From NCBI GenBank assembly GCA_964529265.1, contig CAZGVW010000033.1:18449-82448 (forward strand): a stretch of DNA of 64,000 bases, in the 5' to 3' direction. Of the stretch, positions 9,683-18,078 are shown in pieces. Origin of the DNA: CAZGVW01 sp964529265. GTDB taxonomy: Bacteria > Planctomycetota > Phycisphaerae > Phycisphaerales > UBA1924. How positions within the stretch are numbered: position 1 is the first letter of the stretch; every line of letters begins with the position of its first letter. A program made the position numbers and the translations under genes. Under the pieces are notes generated by a model. It was given only the letters and a program-made list of their open reading frames with translations. It made no database searches and was not told the origin of the DNA.

Positions 9683-10305
9683 ATCTCGAGCGCGCGAGTG
9701 TGGGTGACCTGCTCGATGCGATCGCCGCGAAGACGCCGATTCCGGGCGGGGGGGCGGTGTCGTCGATCGTGGGGGCGCTCGCGGCGGCGCTGGGGGGAAT
9801 GGTGGTGTCGTACTCGGTCGGGAAGACATCGCTCGCGGAGCATGAGCCGGCGCTGCGGAGCGCTGCGGAGCGGCTGGGGGCGTCGCGGGCGCTGCTGCTC
9901 GGGCTGGCGGAGGAGGATGCCGCGGCGTATGCGGTGGTGAACGAACTCTCGCGGCTGCCGGAAGGGGATCAGCGGCGGAAGTCGGAGATGCCGTCGGCGG
10001 CGCGGGCGGCGATCAATGCGCCGCGGGCGACGGCGGGGGCGTGCGCCGACCTGCTGAGGCTGCTGGAGGAACTCGGGCCGATCACGAACCGTGGGCTGCG
10101 GAGCGACCTGGCGATAGCCGCGGTCCTGGCGGATGCGGGGGTCCGGGCGGCGGCGTGGAACGTCTTCATCAACCTGCCGCTGGCCCCGGAGGCCGGGTTG
10201 GGCCCGGCGCCGGACCTGTGGCGAGAGGTGGAGGGGCTGGTGGGGCAGGCGCGGGAGCGGGCGGGGCGGATCGAGGCGGCGTGCCGCTCGGAGCGCCTGA
10301 AGTAG
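9679..10305 (+). CDS. Cyclodeaminase/cyclohydrolase family protein
   Basis: Matches the formiminotransferase-cyclodeaminase C-terminal family: the substrate loop TPIPGGGAVSSIVGALAAAL at residues 19-38 and an all-helical composition, with PLAPEAGLGP near the C terminus. Members convert formimino-THF to methenyl-THF or act as methenyl-THF cyclohydrolase. Here it stands alone without a fused transferase domain, so it may serve one-carbon folate metabolism. 208 residues, normal length for a single-domain member. ATG 9679 overlaps the stop of the transglutaminase gene. The assignment rests on the glycine-rich motif and length; the exact reaction is not determined. Confidence 0.8.
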   Translation: MNLERASVGDLLDAIAAKTPIPGGGAVSSIVGALAAALGGMVVSYSVGKTSLAEHEPALRSAAERLGASRALLLGLAEEDAAAYAVVNELSRLPEGDQRRKSEMPSAARAAINAPRATAGACADLLRLLEELGPITNRGLRSDLAIAAVLADAGVRAAAWNVFINLPLAPEAGLGPAPDLWREVEGLVGQARERAGRIEAACRSERLK

Positions 10306-10595
10306 GCGCCGCGGCGTGGTCGATCTCCTTCTGCGTGGCGGACCCGCAGGACAAGGTGGATATCGAGTGGCTTCGGGCCCCGGGTTCGGGGGAGGGTGGA
10401 GCGCGGGCGCCGCAAGAGGAAGCCGCGGGGCGCCGCTGGCTGAGCATCTGGTTCAACTGCTGCTCGACGTACGCGCGCATCTACAAGAATCGTGACGGGA
10501 CGATGTACGAGGGGGGATGCCCGCGCTGCGGGGGGCAGGTGCGGGCGCTGGTGGGCGATGGGGGGACATCGCGGCGGATGTTCGAGACGCTGTAG
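10281..10595 (+). CDS. Small conserved zinc-ribbon-like protein
   Basis: Function unknown. The C-terminal half has a convincing cysteine pattern: WFNCCSTYARIYKN followed by YEGGCPRCGGQVRALVGDGG, a CC plus CxxC arrangement likely to bind zinc. The ending GTSRRMFETL completes a compact domain that I associate with planctomycete hypotheticals. The start is uncertain: GTG 10281 has GAGG a few bases upstream and overlaps the cyclodeaminase by 25 bases, while GTG 10335 gives a shorter form without overlap. About 104 or 86 residues. Confidence 0.6.
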   Translation: MPLGAPEVGAAAWSISFCVADPQDKVDIEWLRAPGSGEGGARAPQEEAAGRRWLSIWFNCCSTYARIYKNRDGTMYEGGCPRCGGQVRALVGDGGTSRRMFETL

Positions 10596-10607
10596 CGCCG
10601 CGGCGGC

Positions 10608-10619
10608 TACACTGACCGC
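10608..10619 (+). promoter_or_regulatory. Candidate leaderless -10 box (TACACT)
   Basis: TACACT at 10608-10613 ends 6 bases before ATG 10620, with no Shine-Dalgarno sequence between. The gap to the previous stop is only 24 bases, so a separate promoter here would subdivide the gene run. Confidence 0.5.
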
Positions 10620-11153
10620 ATGTCAGGGATGACGTCGAATCAATACACAATCGGGCGATCGAGCGGGAAGTGCGCCGCGACGGGCGTGGACCTTGCGCCG
10701 GGGGACCGGATCGTCACGGCGCTTGTGGAGCGCGCGGCGGACGAAGGGCTCGAGCGGCTCGACTTCGCGGAGAGCGCGTGGCGCGAGGATCGACCGCCGG
10801 CGCGGCTGGTCGGGTGGTGGCGATCGACGGTTGCTTCGCCGGATGCGCCCCGGAAGGCGTTCATCGATGATGAGGCGCTGCTTTCGCTGTTCGAGCAGTT
10901 GGGCGAGACGGATGAGCCGCGGAGGGTGGCGTTCCGGTTCGTGCTGGCGCTGATCCTGATCCGGAAGCGGTTGTTGCGGCACACGGGATCGAAGAGCAGG
11001 GAGGGCGTCCAGGTGATGCTCGTGCGCATGCGGGGCGCGACGGGGTGGGACGATGCGCCGCCGCCGATCGAGGTGATCGATCCGGTGATGGACGAGGCGA
11101 CGATCGCGGACGTGACGGAGCAACTGGGGCAGGCCCTGCGGGGTGAATCGTGA
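10620..11153 (+). CDS. Conserved hypothetical protein (177 aa)
   Basis: I do not recognise a named family. The N terminus (YTIGRSSGKCAATGVDLAPG) looks like the remnant of a treble-clef or zinc-knuckle start with one visible cysteine, followed by a helical body (KAFIDDEALLSLFEQLGETD, then VAFRFVLALILIRKRLLRHT). No signal peptide or membrane helix, so probably cytosolic. The gene is translationally coupled (GTGA) to the lipoprotein downstream, suggesting they are used together. It begins directly after a TACACT box and has no ribosome binding site. Confidence 0.65.
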   Translation: MSGMTSNQYTIGRSSGKCAATGVDLAPGDRIVTALVERAADEGLERLDFAESAWREDRPPARLVGWWRSTVASPDAPRKAFIDDEALLSLFEQLGETDEPRRVAFRFVLALILIRKRLLRHTGSKSREGVQVMLVRMRGATGWDDAPPPIEVIDPVMDEATIADVTEQLGQALRGES

Positions 11154-12064
11154 GGCTGCGCTGCGCGGGAGCGGCGATGGCTGTTGCGCTGGTGGCGCTC
11201 GGCGCCACGGGCTGCGCCTCTCGCGAGCGCACGGCGGCGCCGACGACGGGAGCTTCACGAGCGAACGGCGCTGCTGCGGAGCGGCCGGCGCCGTCGTTCG
11301 AAGCGATCGCGGCGCGATACAACGAGCGCACGGCGCGGCTTGGCCAGGTGTGGGCAAGCGCGGTGGTGCGGCTGGAGTACGTGGATGAGGATGGAGATCT
11401 CCGCCGCGAGCAGGGGGAGGGGCATCTTCAGTTCATCGCGCCGACGCGGCTGGCGCTGAGCGTGGGGAAACTGAGCGAGACGATCTTCTGGCTGGGGTGC
11501 GATGCGGAGCGCTACTGGTGGTTCGACCTCAGCGAGCGCGACGAGGCGGTGGTGGGGCGGCACGAGAACGTCGGCAGGCCGTGTTCGCAGAATGTGGGTC
11601 TGCCGGCGCATCCGCTGGACATCATCGAGTTGCTCGGCGTCTCACCGTTGTATGCGAGCCAGCCGGGCGAGGCGCGGGTGGGGTGGTCCACGGACGGGAA
11701 GTGGATCGTGGTCGAGACGCCTGCGCGGCTGGGCGTGAAGCACGTGTTCCTCGATCCGACGACGTATGAGCCGGCGTGGATCAAGTTGTACGCGGATCGC
11801 GACGGGCAACCGATCGTGTTCGCGGAATTGACGAACTATCAGAACGTGAACGTCCGCGGCGTGGGGGGTTATTTCCCGCGGATGGCGTCGCGGATTTCGA
11901 TCAGGCGGCCGGCGGACGAAGGGGAGATCCGGCTCACGCTGGCCTCGATGAGCGACGGCTCGGACCGCGAGGATCGATTGAACGCCGACGCGTTCCGATT
12001 CGAGGCGCTGCAGCAGGCGTTCCGGCCGCAGGCGCTGGTGGTCGCGGATGAGAACTGCCGCTAG
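11150..12064 (+). CDS. LolA/LolB-like outer-membrane lipoprotein
   Basis: Exported lipoprotein: signal MRLRCAGAAMAVALVALG followed by the lipobox TGC at about residues 20-22. The mature part resembles the LolA/LolB-like beta-barrel half fold: WASAVVRLEYVDEDGDLRRE, then GHLQFIAPTRLALSVGKLSE and YWWFDLSERDEAVVG, the pattern of strand pairs around a hydrophobic cavity. 304 residues, longer than LolB. Such proteins bind lipid or lipoprotein acyl chains; that role here is inference. GTG 11150 is fixed by the GTGA overlap with the upstream gene. Confidence 0.65.
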   Translation: MRLRCAGAAMAVALVALGATGCASRERTAAPTTGASRANGAAAERPAPSFEAIAARYNERTARLGQVWASAVVRLEYVDEDGDLRREQGEGHLQFIAPTRLALSVGKLSETIFWLGCDAERYWWFDLSERDEAVVGRHENVGRPCSQNVGLPAHPLDIIELLGVSPLYASQPGEARVGWSTDGKWIVVETPARLGVKHVFLDPTTYEPAWIKLYADRDGQPIVFAELTNYQNVNVRGVGGYFPRMASRISIRRPADEGEIRLTLASMSDGSDREDRLNADAFRFEALQQAFRPQALVVADENCR

Positions 12065-12086
12065 GGCGGCGGAGCGATCGGCGCAG

Positions 12087-12098
12087 TACGATCCGCGC
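12087..12098 (+). promoter_or_regulatory. Candidate leaderless -10 box (TACGAT)
   Basis: TACGAT at 12087-12092, six bases before ATG 12099 and without a Shine-Dalgarno sequence. It decides the start of the following gene: the longer in-frame ATG at 12048 would overlap the lipoprotein gene and would place this box inside coding sequence. Confidence 0.5.
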
Positions 12099-13757
12099 AT
12101 GGTTCGCACTTCGGCGCGCTCGCGCGAAGATTGGGTTGGCGGCCGGTTTTGGGCTGTCATGGCGCTCGCCCTCGCTGCGCTCATGTTGCTCGGCGTGCGT
12201 GCTCTCGCGGATGGCGCGATTCTCGGCGCCGGGAGCGCTGCGCATGGGTGGCTCGTGCTGGAGACCGCAGCGCCGGGCGCAGGCGCCGCGGGGCTGTACC
12301 ACATGCCGGCGGACGCCGAGCCTGGCGTGGCGCTGTTCGTGCGGCGGCTGGCGAAGATGCCGGAGGCGATGAGCGCAGGCGGCAGCCGCGTGGTGATGGT
12401 TTTTGAGGCGGCGGGAGGGGAAGCATCGACACGGAGTGTTCGGGCGGTGTCGGTGGGCGCGAGTCCTGCGCCGGGTTTCTATGTCTACGAGCCGCGGGGG
12501 CGGGAGGCTGGGCTGGCGCTGCCCTCGCTGCCCGCCGATGGCCGTTTGCTCGAACTGGCGGATGCGCCGTTCGGCGGGGCTGCGCTGCTGGAGGGGGACT
12601 TCACGGAACAGCGCGTGCGTCTGCTGGGGCTGTTCGCGGATCAGTGGCTGGAGTTCTCGCTGCCGGAGGGCGTTGGCGCGGGGTCGGGTCTGCGCGCGAT
12701 TGGATCGGAGCATGGGCTTGCCCTGATTGAGTTTGCGGCGGATGGCCCGGCGCGGCAGTGGCGGCTGACGGCGCCGCCGAAGCCCCCAGCGGCGGCGGAT
12801 AGCCCGGAAGGGCAGGCAGCGGGGAGCCCGGACACAGTCGCCGCGCCGCGGGCGCCGCTGGAAGCGGAATGGAGTGCGTCTCCGATCGCGCTGGAGGCGT
12901 CGGACGAGATTCTGGTGGCGGCGGGATCGAGCGTGGTGGCGGGAGCGCGGGATGCCGCGGGCGTGGTTCGGCTGTCACTGGTTCGGGGGATGGAGCGGTT
13001 TCCGCTGGCGACGGTGGAGGGGATTCCGGAGCGGTTTTCGGTGGTGCGGAGCGGGGATCGGGTGTCGATGGTGTGGGCGGACACGGCAAAGAGCCCGCCG
13101 CGGCTGCACGCGGCGGTGGTTTCCGCCGTGACGGGGCAGATTCTGCACCAGGGCGAGTCGGTTCAGGGGGATTCGCCGCTGCGGCTGCAGGATTTGCAGG
13201 TTCTGGCGCTGCTTCTGGGCGCGGTGATGCTGACGGTGCTTCTTTTTGTGCTGAGGCCGGATGCCGCGGCGCGGGCGGCGATCACGTTGCCGGAGGGGAC
13301 GGCGCTGGCGAGCCCCGGAGTGCGGGCGGTGGCGTGGATCATCGATCTTGCGCCGGGGGTGCTGATTTCGGCGCGGATCTACGGGGTGGATGTGGCGTCG
13401 ATCGTGACAGCGCCGTTCCAGCCGGTGGGTGCGGAGGGGATCTGGCCGCTGGTGACGGCGCTGTGGGTGACGCTGGCGTACGGATCGGTGGCGGAGTGGC
13501 TGTGGGGGCGCACGCTGGGCAAGGCGCTGCTGCGGCTCCGGGCGGTTTCGATCAGCGGGGGCAGGTTGACGCTGTGGCAGGCGGTATCGCGGAACGCGGC
13601 GAAGACGCTGGCGCCGCCGGTGGCTCTGCTGGCGTTCATCGATGCGAACCGGAGGCATCCGGGGGATGTGCTTTCGGGGAGCGTGGTGGTGCAGAGGATT
13701 CCGGGGGGGCAGGGAGCGGATGGAGGCGAGGGGAGCGGAGACGGTCCCGACCGGTAG
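12099..13757 (+). CDS. RDD-family membrane protein with large exported domain
   Basis: Function unknown. An N-terminal helix (residues about 13-35, RFWAVMALALAALMLLGVRA) is followed by about 320 residues of beta-rich exported sequence, possibly a propeller-like domain. A helix at about residues 365-385 (LQVLALLLGAVMLTVLLFVL) leads into an RDD domain, whose features are GVRAVAWIIDLAPGVLISAR, then WGRTLGKALLRLRAVSISGG and FIDANRRHPGDVLSGSVVVQ. RDD domains are three-helix membrane modules, sometimes linked to Na+/H+ transport. The start at 12099 rests on the promoter-like box just upstream; 12048 is the alternative. Confidence 0.7.
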   Translation: MVRTSARSREDWVGGRFWAVMALALAALMLLGVRALADGAILGAGSAAHGWLVLETAAPGAGAAGLYHMPADAEPGVALFVRRLAKMPEAMSAGGSRVVMVFEAAGGEASTRSVRAVSVGASPAPGFYVYEPRGREAGLALPSLPADGRLLELADAPFGGAALLEGDFTEQRVRLLGLFADQWLEFSLPEGVGAGSGLRAIGSEHGLALIEFAADGPARQWRLTAPPKPPAAADSPEGQAAGSPDTVAAPRAPLEAEWSASPIALEASDEILVAAGSSVVAGARDAAGVVRLSLVRGMERFPLATVEGIPERFSVVRSGDRVSMVWADTAKSPPRLHAAVVSAVTGQILHQGESVQGDSPLRLQDLQVLALLLGAVMLTVLLFVLRPDAAARAAITLPEGTALASPGVRAVAWIIDLAPGVLISARIYGVDVASIVTAPFQPVGAEGIWPLVTALWVTLAYGSVAEWLWGRTLGKALLRLRAVSISGGRLTLWQAVSRNAAKTLAPPVALLAFIDANRRHPGDVLSGSVVVQRIPGGQGADGGEGSGDGPDR

Positions 13758-13907
13758 CAGCGCGTTCCGCGGTTTCGGCACAAGTTGCGCGGAAGCGAGA
13801 GCCTGATCTTGCAGGGGGCGATCGGGGCTGCCCGATAACAGGCTGGAATCGGCGTTTGTTGCGCCGTGGTTGCTTTCCCTGCGCCTTGGCGGCGCTGGGC
13901 GGAGGCG
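13758..13907 (+). other. Gap between the RDD and TPR genes
   Basis: About 150 bases without a convincing gene. It contains a perfect six-base-pair hairpin (ATCGGG, loop GCTG, CCCGAT) at 13821-13836 without a T tract. TTGCAG and GATAAC are spaced rather widely as a weak promoter candidate. If the TPR gene starts at GTG 13866, the last 42 bases are coding. Confidence 0.4.
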
Positions 13908-16598
13908 ATGGTCTTGGCAGAGTCGGCAGACAGCCCGGCGAAGGTGGAGCGGCCGACTCCGGCCCAGGCCGCGCCCGCGCAGTCGCCCCCGCCGCCGCCA
14001 CCGGGCTCGGGTGAGGGCGGAGGCGGGCGTCCGGCGGTTCGGCCGCGGTGGCGCGACATGTGGCAGGCGCCGACGCTGCTGCTGAGCGCTGCGGCGTTGG
14101 CGGGGGGTCTGCTGCTGGCGCGGTCGGAGGCGAAGGGGCCGGATTTCGATGGGGCGCTGGATGACGCGGCGGCGATGGTGGAGCGGGGGAAGTTCGATGA
14201 GGCGCTGACGGTGCTGAACGAGGTCGTGCTGCCGAATATTCACGATCCTGCGGCGACGCTGCTGCATCAGCAGCGGCTGCACCTGCTGCGCGGGGATGCG
14301 ATCTATCGCGGGGCGCATGATCGGGGGTTGCTGAATGCGCTGAACCTGCGGGCGGTGCTCGCGGACTACGACGAGGCGAAGCGGCTGCTGGCGGAGATGG
14401 ATTCGGCGCGGCAGGCGGCGTACGCGGATTGCCTGATCGGGCTGGGGCGGGTGGATGATGCGCTCATGATGATCCGCAGGCTGCCGGAGGCGGAAGCGCC
14501 GCTGCGGCGGACGCTGATGAAGAAGATCATCGATTCGCGGCTGGCGGCGGGTCCATCGCGATACTCGGACACACTGTCGCTGCTCATCGAACTGGGCGGC
14601 GATTCGAAGTTGAGCCGGCAGGACCAGGTGTGGCTGGTGGCGAAGCAGGCGGAGTTGCGGCTTTCGGCTGGGTACGTGGAGGAGGCGCTGGCGCATCTGT
14701 TGTGGTCGGTTCAGAGGCTGGGCGACATGGGGGGGCGCGAGGGGGGCGAGCTGCTTCTGCTCGTGGCGCGGTGCTTCTTCGAGCTGGGGCGGCTGGGGGA
14801 TGCGCAGCGGCAGGTGGAGCGGGCGCTCGAGATGCTGCCGGAGGCGGATTCGTTGCGCGGCGCCGGGTTGACGATGATCGCGCGGGCGCACCAGGTGAAC
14901 GGGGAACTGGAGGAGGCGCGGGACCTGTACACGACGGTGGTGGACGAATATGTATCGACGCCATCGGCGGTGTCGGCGACGCTGGGGCTGGCGGAGGTGG
15001 AGGCTGGGCTCGGGAACGTGCAGGCATCGCTGGATGCGTATGAGCGCGCGGTGTCGATGGCGGTTGCGGCGCAGGGGAAGGCGGGATCTCACGAGGATGA
15101 GGGGCATGGGCATGGGGTCGGGGCGGAGGCGTCGCACGGGGGCGATGCGCATGGCGGGGGTGATGCGCACGGCGCGGTGGGAGAGCACGGGGCGGCGCCG
15201 GCGCTGACGGCGCCGCTGACGGTGCCGTTGCGCGCCGAGGGGCATGGCGTGACGCCGGGGGTGACGCCGGCGGAGATCGAGGCGAGCCTGCTGCGGCAGC
15301 AGAAGGATCGCTATGCGCGGCGGGAGTATGAGACGTCGCTGGAGTTTGCGAAGCTGGTCGAGCGGCTGCATGGAGAGCATGAGCCTCCGGCGCAGGCGCT
15401 GATGGCGATGGCGCAGACGAACGAGACGATCGCGAATCAGTTGCTGGCGCCGGCGCGGCGGGAGGGGACCACGGCGCTGAACTTGGACGCCGTGGACCCG
15501 GTGACGCGGGCGGCGGCGCGGGCGCACTTCAGCGCGGCGGGGTCGTATTACATGCGGCACGCGCGGGCGGTGCTGCTGAAGGACGATGCGACGTTTGGGG
15601 ATTCGCTGTTCCTGGCGGGCGATTCGTTCGACAGGGCCGGGGAGCTGGACCGGGCGATCGAGGCGTTCAGCGAGTTCGCGTCCGGGCGACCGCAGGATCC
15701 GCGGCATCCGCGGGCGATCGTGCGGATGGCGATGGCGCACATGGCGCTGGGGGAGCTGGCGGCCGCGGCGGTGTTCTTCGAGGATCTGATCAAGGCGAGC
15801 CCGGCGACGGGCGAGGGCGCGACGAGTTACGTGCCGCTGGCGCAGTGCTACCTGCTGGATGAGGACGACGCGAACGATGAGCGGGCGGAGGAGCTGCTGA
15901 ACGCGGTGGTGGAGGGTCGGATCGTCTCGCCGGAATCGAAGGAGTTTCGCGAGGCGCTCTTTGAGCTGGGGCGGTTCCACCTGGAGAAGGGGTCGTACGA
16001 CGAGGCGATGCGGCGGCTGGAAGAGGCGGTTTCGCGGTTTCCTGACGATCAGCGGATCGACAGGCTGAAGTACAACCTGGCGGAGGCGTGCAGGCTGAGT
16101 GCGGCGGCGATTGACGCGAAGTTGCGCGAGGCGCTGCCGCAGGGCGTGCGCAAGGAGCTGGAGCCGCTGCGGATCGAGCGGCTGCGGCGGGCGCTGGCGC
16201 TGTATGACGAGGTGCGGGCGGCTCTGGATGCGCGGGATCCGCGGCGGCTGGGGGATATCGAGCGGCTTGAGTTGCGGAACGCCGTGTTCTACCGCGCGGA
16301 CTGCGCGTATGACCTCGGCGATTTCGAGACGGCGATCGAGCACTATGACGCGGCGGCGCAGCGGTATGCGGGGGATCCGGCGTCGCTGATCGCGATGATT
16401 CAGATTGTGAACGCCTATGCCGCGCAGGGATTGTGGAGCGAGGCGGCAACGGCGAACGCGCGGGCACGGCGGCGGCTGAAGGAGTTGCCGGAGGGTGCGA
16501 TGCAGGCGCCGGACCTTCCGCTGGATGGAAGGCACATGGAGCGATGGCTGGAATCGAGCGCAGCGCTGGCGCAGCGGCTGGCGCCGGATGAGCCCTGA
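13908..16598 (+). CDS. Large TPR-repeat membrane protein next to the flagellar locus
   Basis: Function unknown; probably a scaffold. A proline-rich cytosolic N terminus precedes one membrane helix (about residues 50-70, LLLSAAALAGGLLLARSEA). Then follow many degenerate tetratricopeptide-like helix pairs (for example GYVEEALAHLLWSVQRLGDM, LARAIEAFSEFASG-type and YDEAMRRLEEAVSRFPDDQR). A His/Gly-rich linker at about residues 395-430 (repeats of GHGHG and GGDAHG) breaks the TPR array. ATG 13908 has GGAGG only two bases upstream; GTG 13866 adds 14 residues. It is followed by flagellar-type genes, so a role in flagellar assembly or placement is possible but not shown. Confidence 0.7.
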   Translation: MVLAESADSPAKVERPTPAQAAPAQSPPPPPPGSGEGGGGRPAVRPRWRDMWQAPTLLLSAAALAGGLLLARSEAKGPDFDGALDDAAAMVERGKFDEALTVLNEVVLPNIHDPAATLLHQQRLHLLRGDAIYRGAHDRGLLNALNLRAVLADYDEAKRLLAEMDSARQAAYADCLIGLGRVDDALMMIRRLPEAEAPLRRTLMKKIIDSRLAAGPSRYSDTLSLLIELGGDSKLSRQDQVWLVAKQAELRLSAGYVEEALAHLLWSVQRLGDMGGREGGELLLLVARCFFELGRLGDAQRQVERALEMLPEADSLRGAGLTMIARAHQVNGELEEARDLYTTVVDEYVSTPSAVSATLGLAEVEAGLGNVQASLDAYERAVSMAVAAQGKAGSHEDEGHGHGVGAEASHGGDAHGGGDAHGAVGEHGAAPALTAPLTVPLRAEGHGVTPGVTPAEIEASLLRQQKDRYARREYETSLEFAKLVERLHGEHEPPAQALMAMAQTNETIANQLLAPARREGTTALNLDAVDPVTRAAARAHFSAAGSYYMRHARAVLLKDDATFGDSLFLAGDSFDRAGELDRAIEAFSEFASGRPQDPRHPRAIVRMAMAHMALGELAAAAVFFEDLIKASPATGEGATSYVPLAQCYLLDEDDANDERAEELLNAVVEGRIVSPESKEFREALFELGRFHLEKGSYDEAMRRLEEAVSRFPDDQRIDRLKYNLAEACRLSAAAIDAKLREALPQGVRKELEPLRIERLRRALALYDEVRAALDARDPRRLGDIERLELRNAVFYRADCAYDLGDFETAIEHYDAAAQRYAGDPASLIAMIQIVNAYAAQGLWSEAATANARARRRLKELPEGAMQAPDLPLDGRHMERWLESSAALAQRLAPDEP

Positions 16599-16624
16599 TC
16601 AGATCGGGCAGACAGGAGGCATGG

Positions 16625-17143
16625 ATGACTCCCCCGGATGCAAGGACGGCAGAGAACCCGATGTCGATGGCGCATGAGGATCCATCGCGCTGGGCGCCGC
16701 GGCTGGACAGGCTGCTGGACGAGATGCAGGCGCTGTACGTGGAGCTGGACGGGCTGAGCGCGCAGCAGGGGGCGCTGATTGATGCCGCGGACACGGATGC
16801 GCTGCTGGGTGTGCTCGGCGAGCGGCAGCGGGTGGTGGCGCAGCTGGAGGGCGCGGGGGAGCGATTCGACCCGTTCCGGCGGCGATGGGAGGAGCTGATG
16901 AGCGCGCTGGACGCGGCGCGGCGGGAGGCGTTCGCGGTGCGCGTGAAGCGGCTGATGGAGACGATCGGGCGGATTTCGGAGCGGGACGATCGCGATCGGA
17001 AGGCTCTGGAGCAGCAGCGCATGGCGGTGACGGATGAGATGGCGTCGCTCAGCCGCGGAAGGAGCGCGATGGCGGCGTACGGGGGCGGGCGTGCGGCGCC
17101 GGGCGGAGCGCAGGGGCCGATGTACCAGGACCGGCAGGGATGA
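16625..17143 (+). CDS. FlgN-like flagellar chaperone
   Basis: Likely cytosolic export chaperone of the FlgN family, which guards hook-filament junction proteins before secretion. The 172 residues are nearly all helical. The FlgN-like pattern is LDRLLDEMQALYVELDGLSA followed by QQGALIDAADTDALLGVLGE, with a coiled-coil C-terminal half and a Gly-rich tail. ATG 16625 has a strong AGGAGG (16614-16619). The stop overlaps the histidine kinase start. FlgN sequences are weakly conserved, so the call rests on helical pattern, size and flagellar context. FlgK/FlgL, its usual clients, are not in this window. Confidence 0.6.
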   Translation: MTPPDARTAENPMSMAHEDPSRWAPRLDRLLDEMQALYVELDGLSAQQGALIDAADTDALLGVLGERQRVVAQLEGAGERFDPFRRRWEELMSALDAARREAFAVRVKRLMETIGRISERDDRDRKALEQQRMAVTDEMASLSRGRSAMAAYGGGRAAPGGAQGPMYQDRQG

Positions 17144-18078
17144 CCGGAGTGCTCCAGATGGAGCGGGCGGCGGGCGGTCCGCCGCGGGATCTGGCTGAAC
17201 TCTTTGCCGAGTTCAACGAGGTGACTGCGCGCCTGCAGGCGACGCACGAGATGTTGACGGCGAAGACGGCGCGGCTGGAGGAGGAGTTGCGGGAGGCGAC
17301 GCGGCAGCTCAGGCGGAGTCGGGAGCTGGCGGCGCTGGGCGAGATGGCGGCGGGGATTGCGCACGAAGTGCGGAATCCGCTGGGGTCGATCGGGCTCTAT
17401 GCGGCGATGCTCGGCGACGATCTGGCGGACAGGCCGGAGCAGCAGAGTGTGGCGCGAAAGATCGGCGACGCGGTGCGCGGGCTCGATCGGGTGGTGGGGG
17501 ACGTGCTGACGTTCGCGCGGGAGTTGCGGTTGCGTACGGGCGCTGTGGAGGTGGATGCGATGCTTTCGCGGGCGGTGGAGGCGTGCCGGGCGCATGCACG
17601 GGGGCTGGGCGTCGAGATCGTGATCGAGTCAGGCAGCGTCGCAGAGCAGGAGATCGAGTGCGACGCCGGGCTGATGCAGCAGGCGCTGATCAATGTGGTG
17701 CGGAACGCGTGCGAGGCGACGGCGCGTTCCGGGGGCGGGGGCGGGGGGGGGGAAACGGGGGGGGTGGATGCGGTTCGGAGGCGGGGCCGCGAATCGGATG
17801 GCGCATCGCGGCGCATGGTTTCGCTGCGCGTGCGCGACGACGGGCCTGGGATTCCGCCGGAGGTGATGGAGCGGATGTTCAATCCGTTCTTTACGACGCG
17901 GGAGGCGGGGACGGGGCTGGGCCTGGCGATCGTGCACCGCATCGTCGATGCGCATGGAGGGCGCGTGGCGGTGGGCAATCGGTCGGAGGGCGGAGCGAGC
18001 GTGGAGTTGCTGCTGCCGGAGCGGTCGGCGGACAGGATGAGACAGGAAGTCACGAAGTCGCAAGGAGTTGGCGCATGA
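17140..18078 (+). CDS. Soluble sensor histidine kinase, FleS/FlgS type
   Basis: Two-component kinase expected to phosphorylate the regulator encoded next. An N-terminal coiled coil (about residues 22-62) is followed by the HisKA dimerisation helix with phospho-acceptor His75 (LGEMAAGIAHEVRNPLGSIG). The ATPase domain has an N box (LINVVRNACEAT), a G1 box (RDDGPGIPPEVMERMF) and a G2 box (GTGLGLAIVHRIVDAHGG). There is no membrane segment, so it senses an internal cue, as FlgS-type kinases do. Between the N and G1 boxes lie poly-G tracts of ten (17743-17752) and eight (17757-17764) bases encoding a Gly-rich loop. Coupled to both neighbours by ATGA overlaps. Confidence 0.88.
   Translation: MTGVLQMERAAGGPPRDLAELFAEFNEVTARLQATHEMLTAKTARLEEELREATRQLRRSRELAALGEMAAGIAHEVRNPLGSIGLYAAMLGDDLADRPEQQSVARKIGDAVRGLDRVVGDVLTFARELRLRTGAVEVDAMLSRAVEACRAHARGLGVEIVIESGSVAEQEIECDAGLMQQALINVVRNACEATARSGGGGGGGETGGVDAVRRRGRESDGASRRMVSLRVRDDGPGIPPEVMERMFNPFFTTREAGTGLGLAIVHRIVDAHGGRVAVGNRSEGGASVELLLPERSADRMRQEVTKSQGVGA
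17743..17764 (+). repeat. Poly-G tracts (G10 and G8) inside the kinase gene
   Basis: Two homopolymers separated by AAAC within coding sequence at about residue 201. The reading frame stays open as given. A one-base slip would remove the kinase's nucleotide-binding boxes. The tracts could be a phase-variation switch or a site of sequencing error. Confidence 0.85.

Noticed and set aside
6224..9829. Very long open frame on the minus strand opposite the DUF58, transglutaminase and cyclodeaminase genes
   Set aside because: Its translation is almost only Arg, Pro, His and Ala with no domain, and it mirrors high-GC codon patterns of the recognisable plus-strand genes.
12975..16535. Another long minus-strand open frame opposite the RDD and TPR genes
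   Set aside because: Same Arg/His/Pro-rich composition, no motif, and it crosses two supported plus-strand genes.
17583..18074. In-frame upstream extension of the sigma-54 regulator
   Set aside because: It only reads through the kinase gene in another frame; the receiver domain begins exactly at ATG 18075 with AAGGAG before it.
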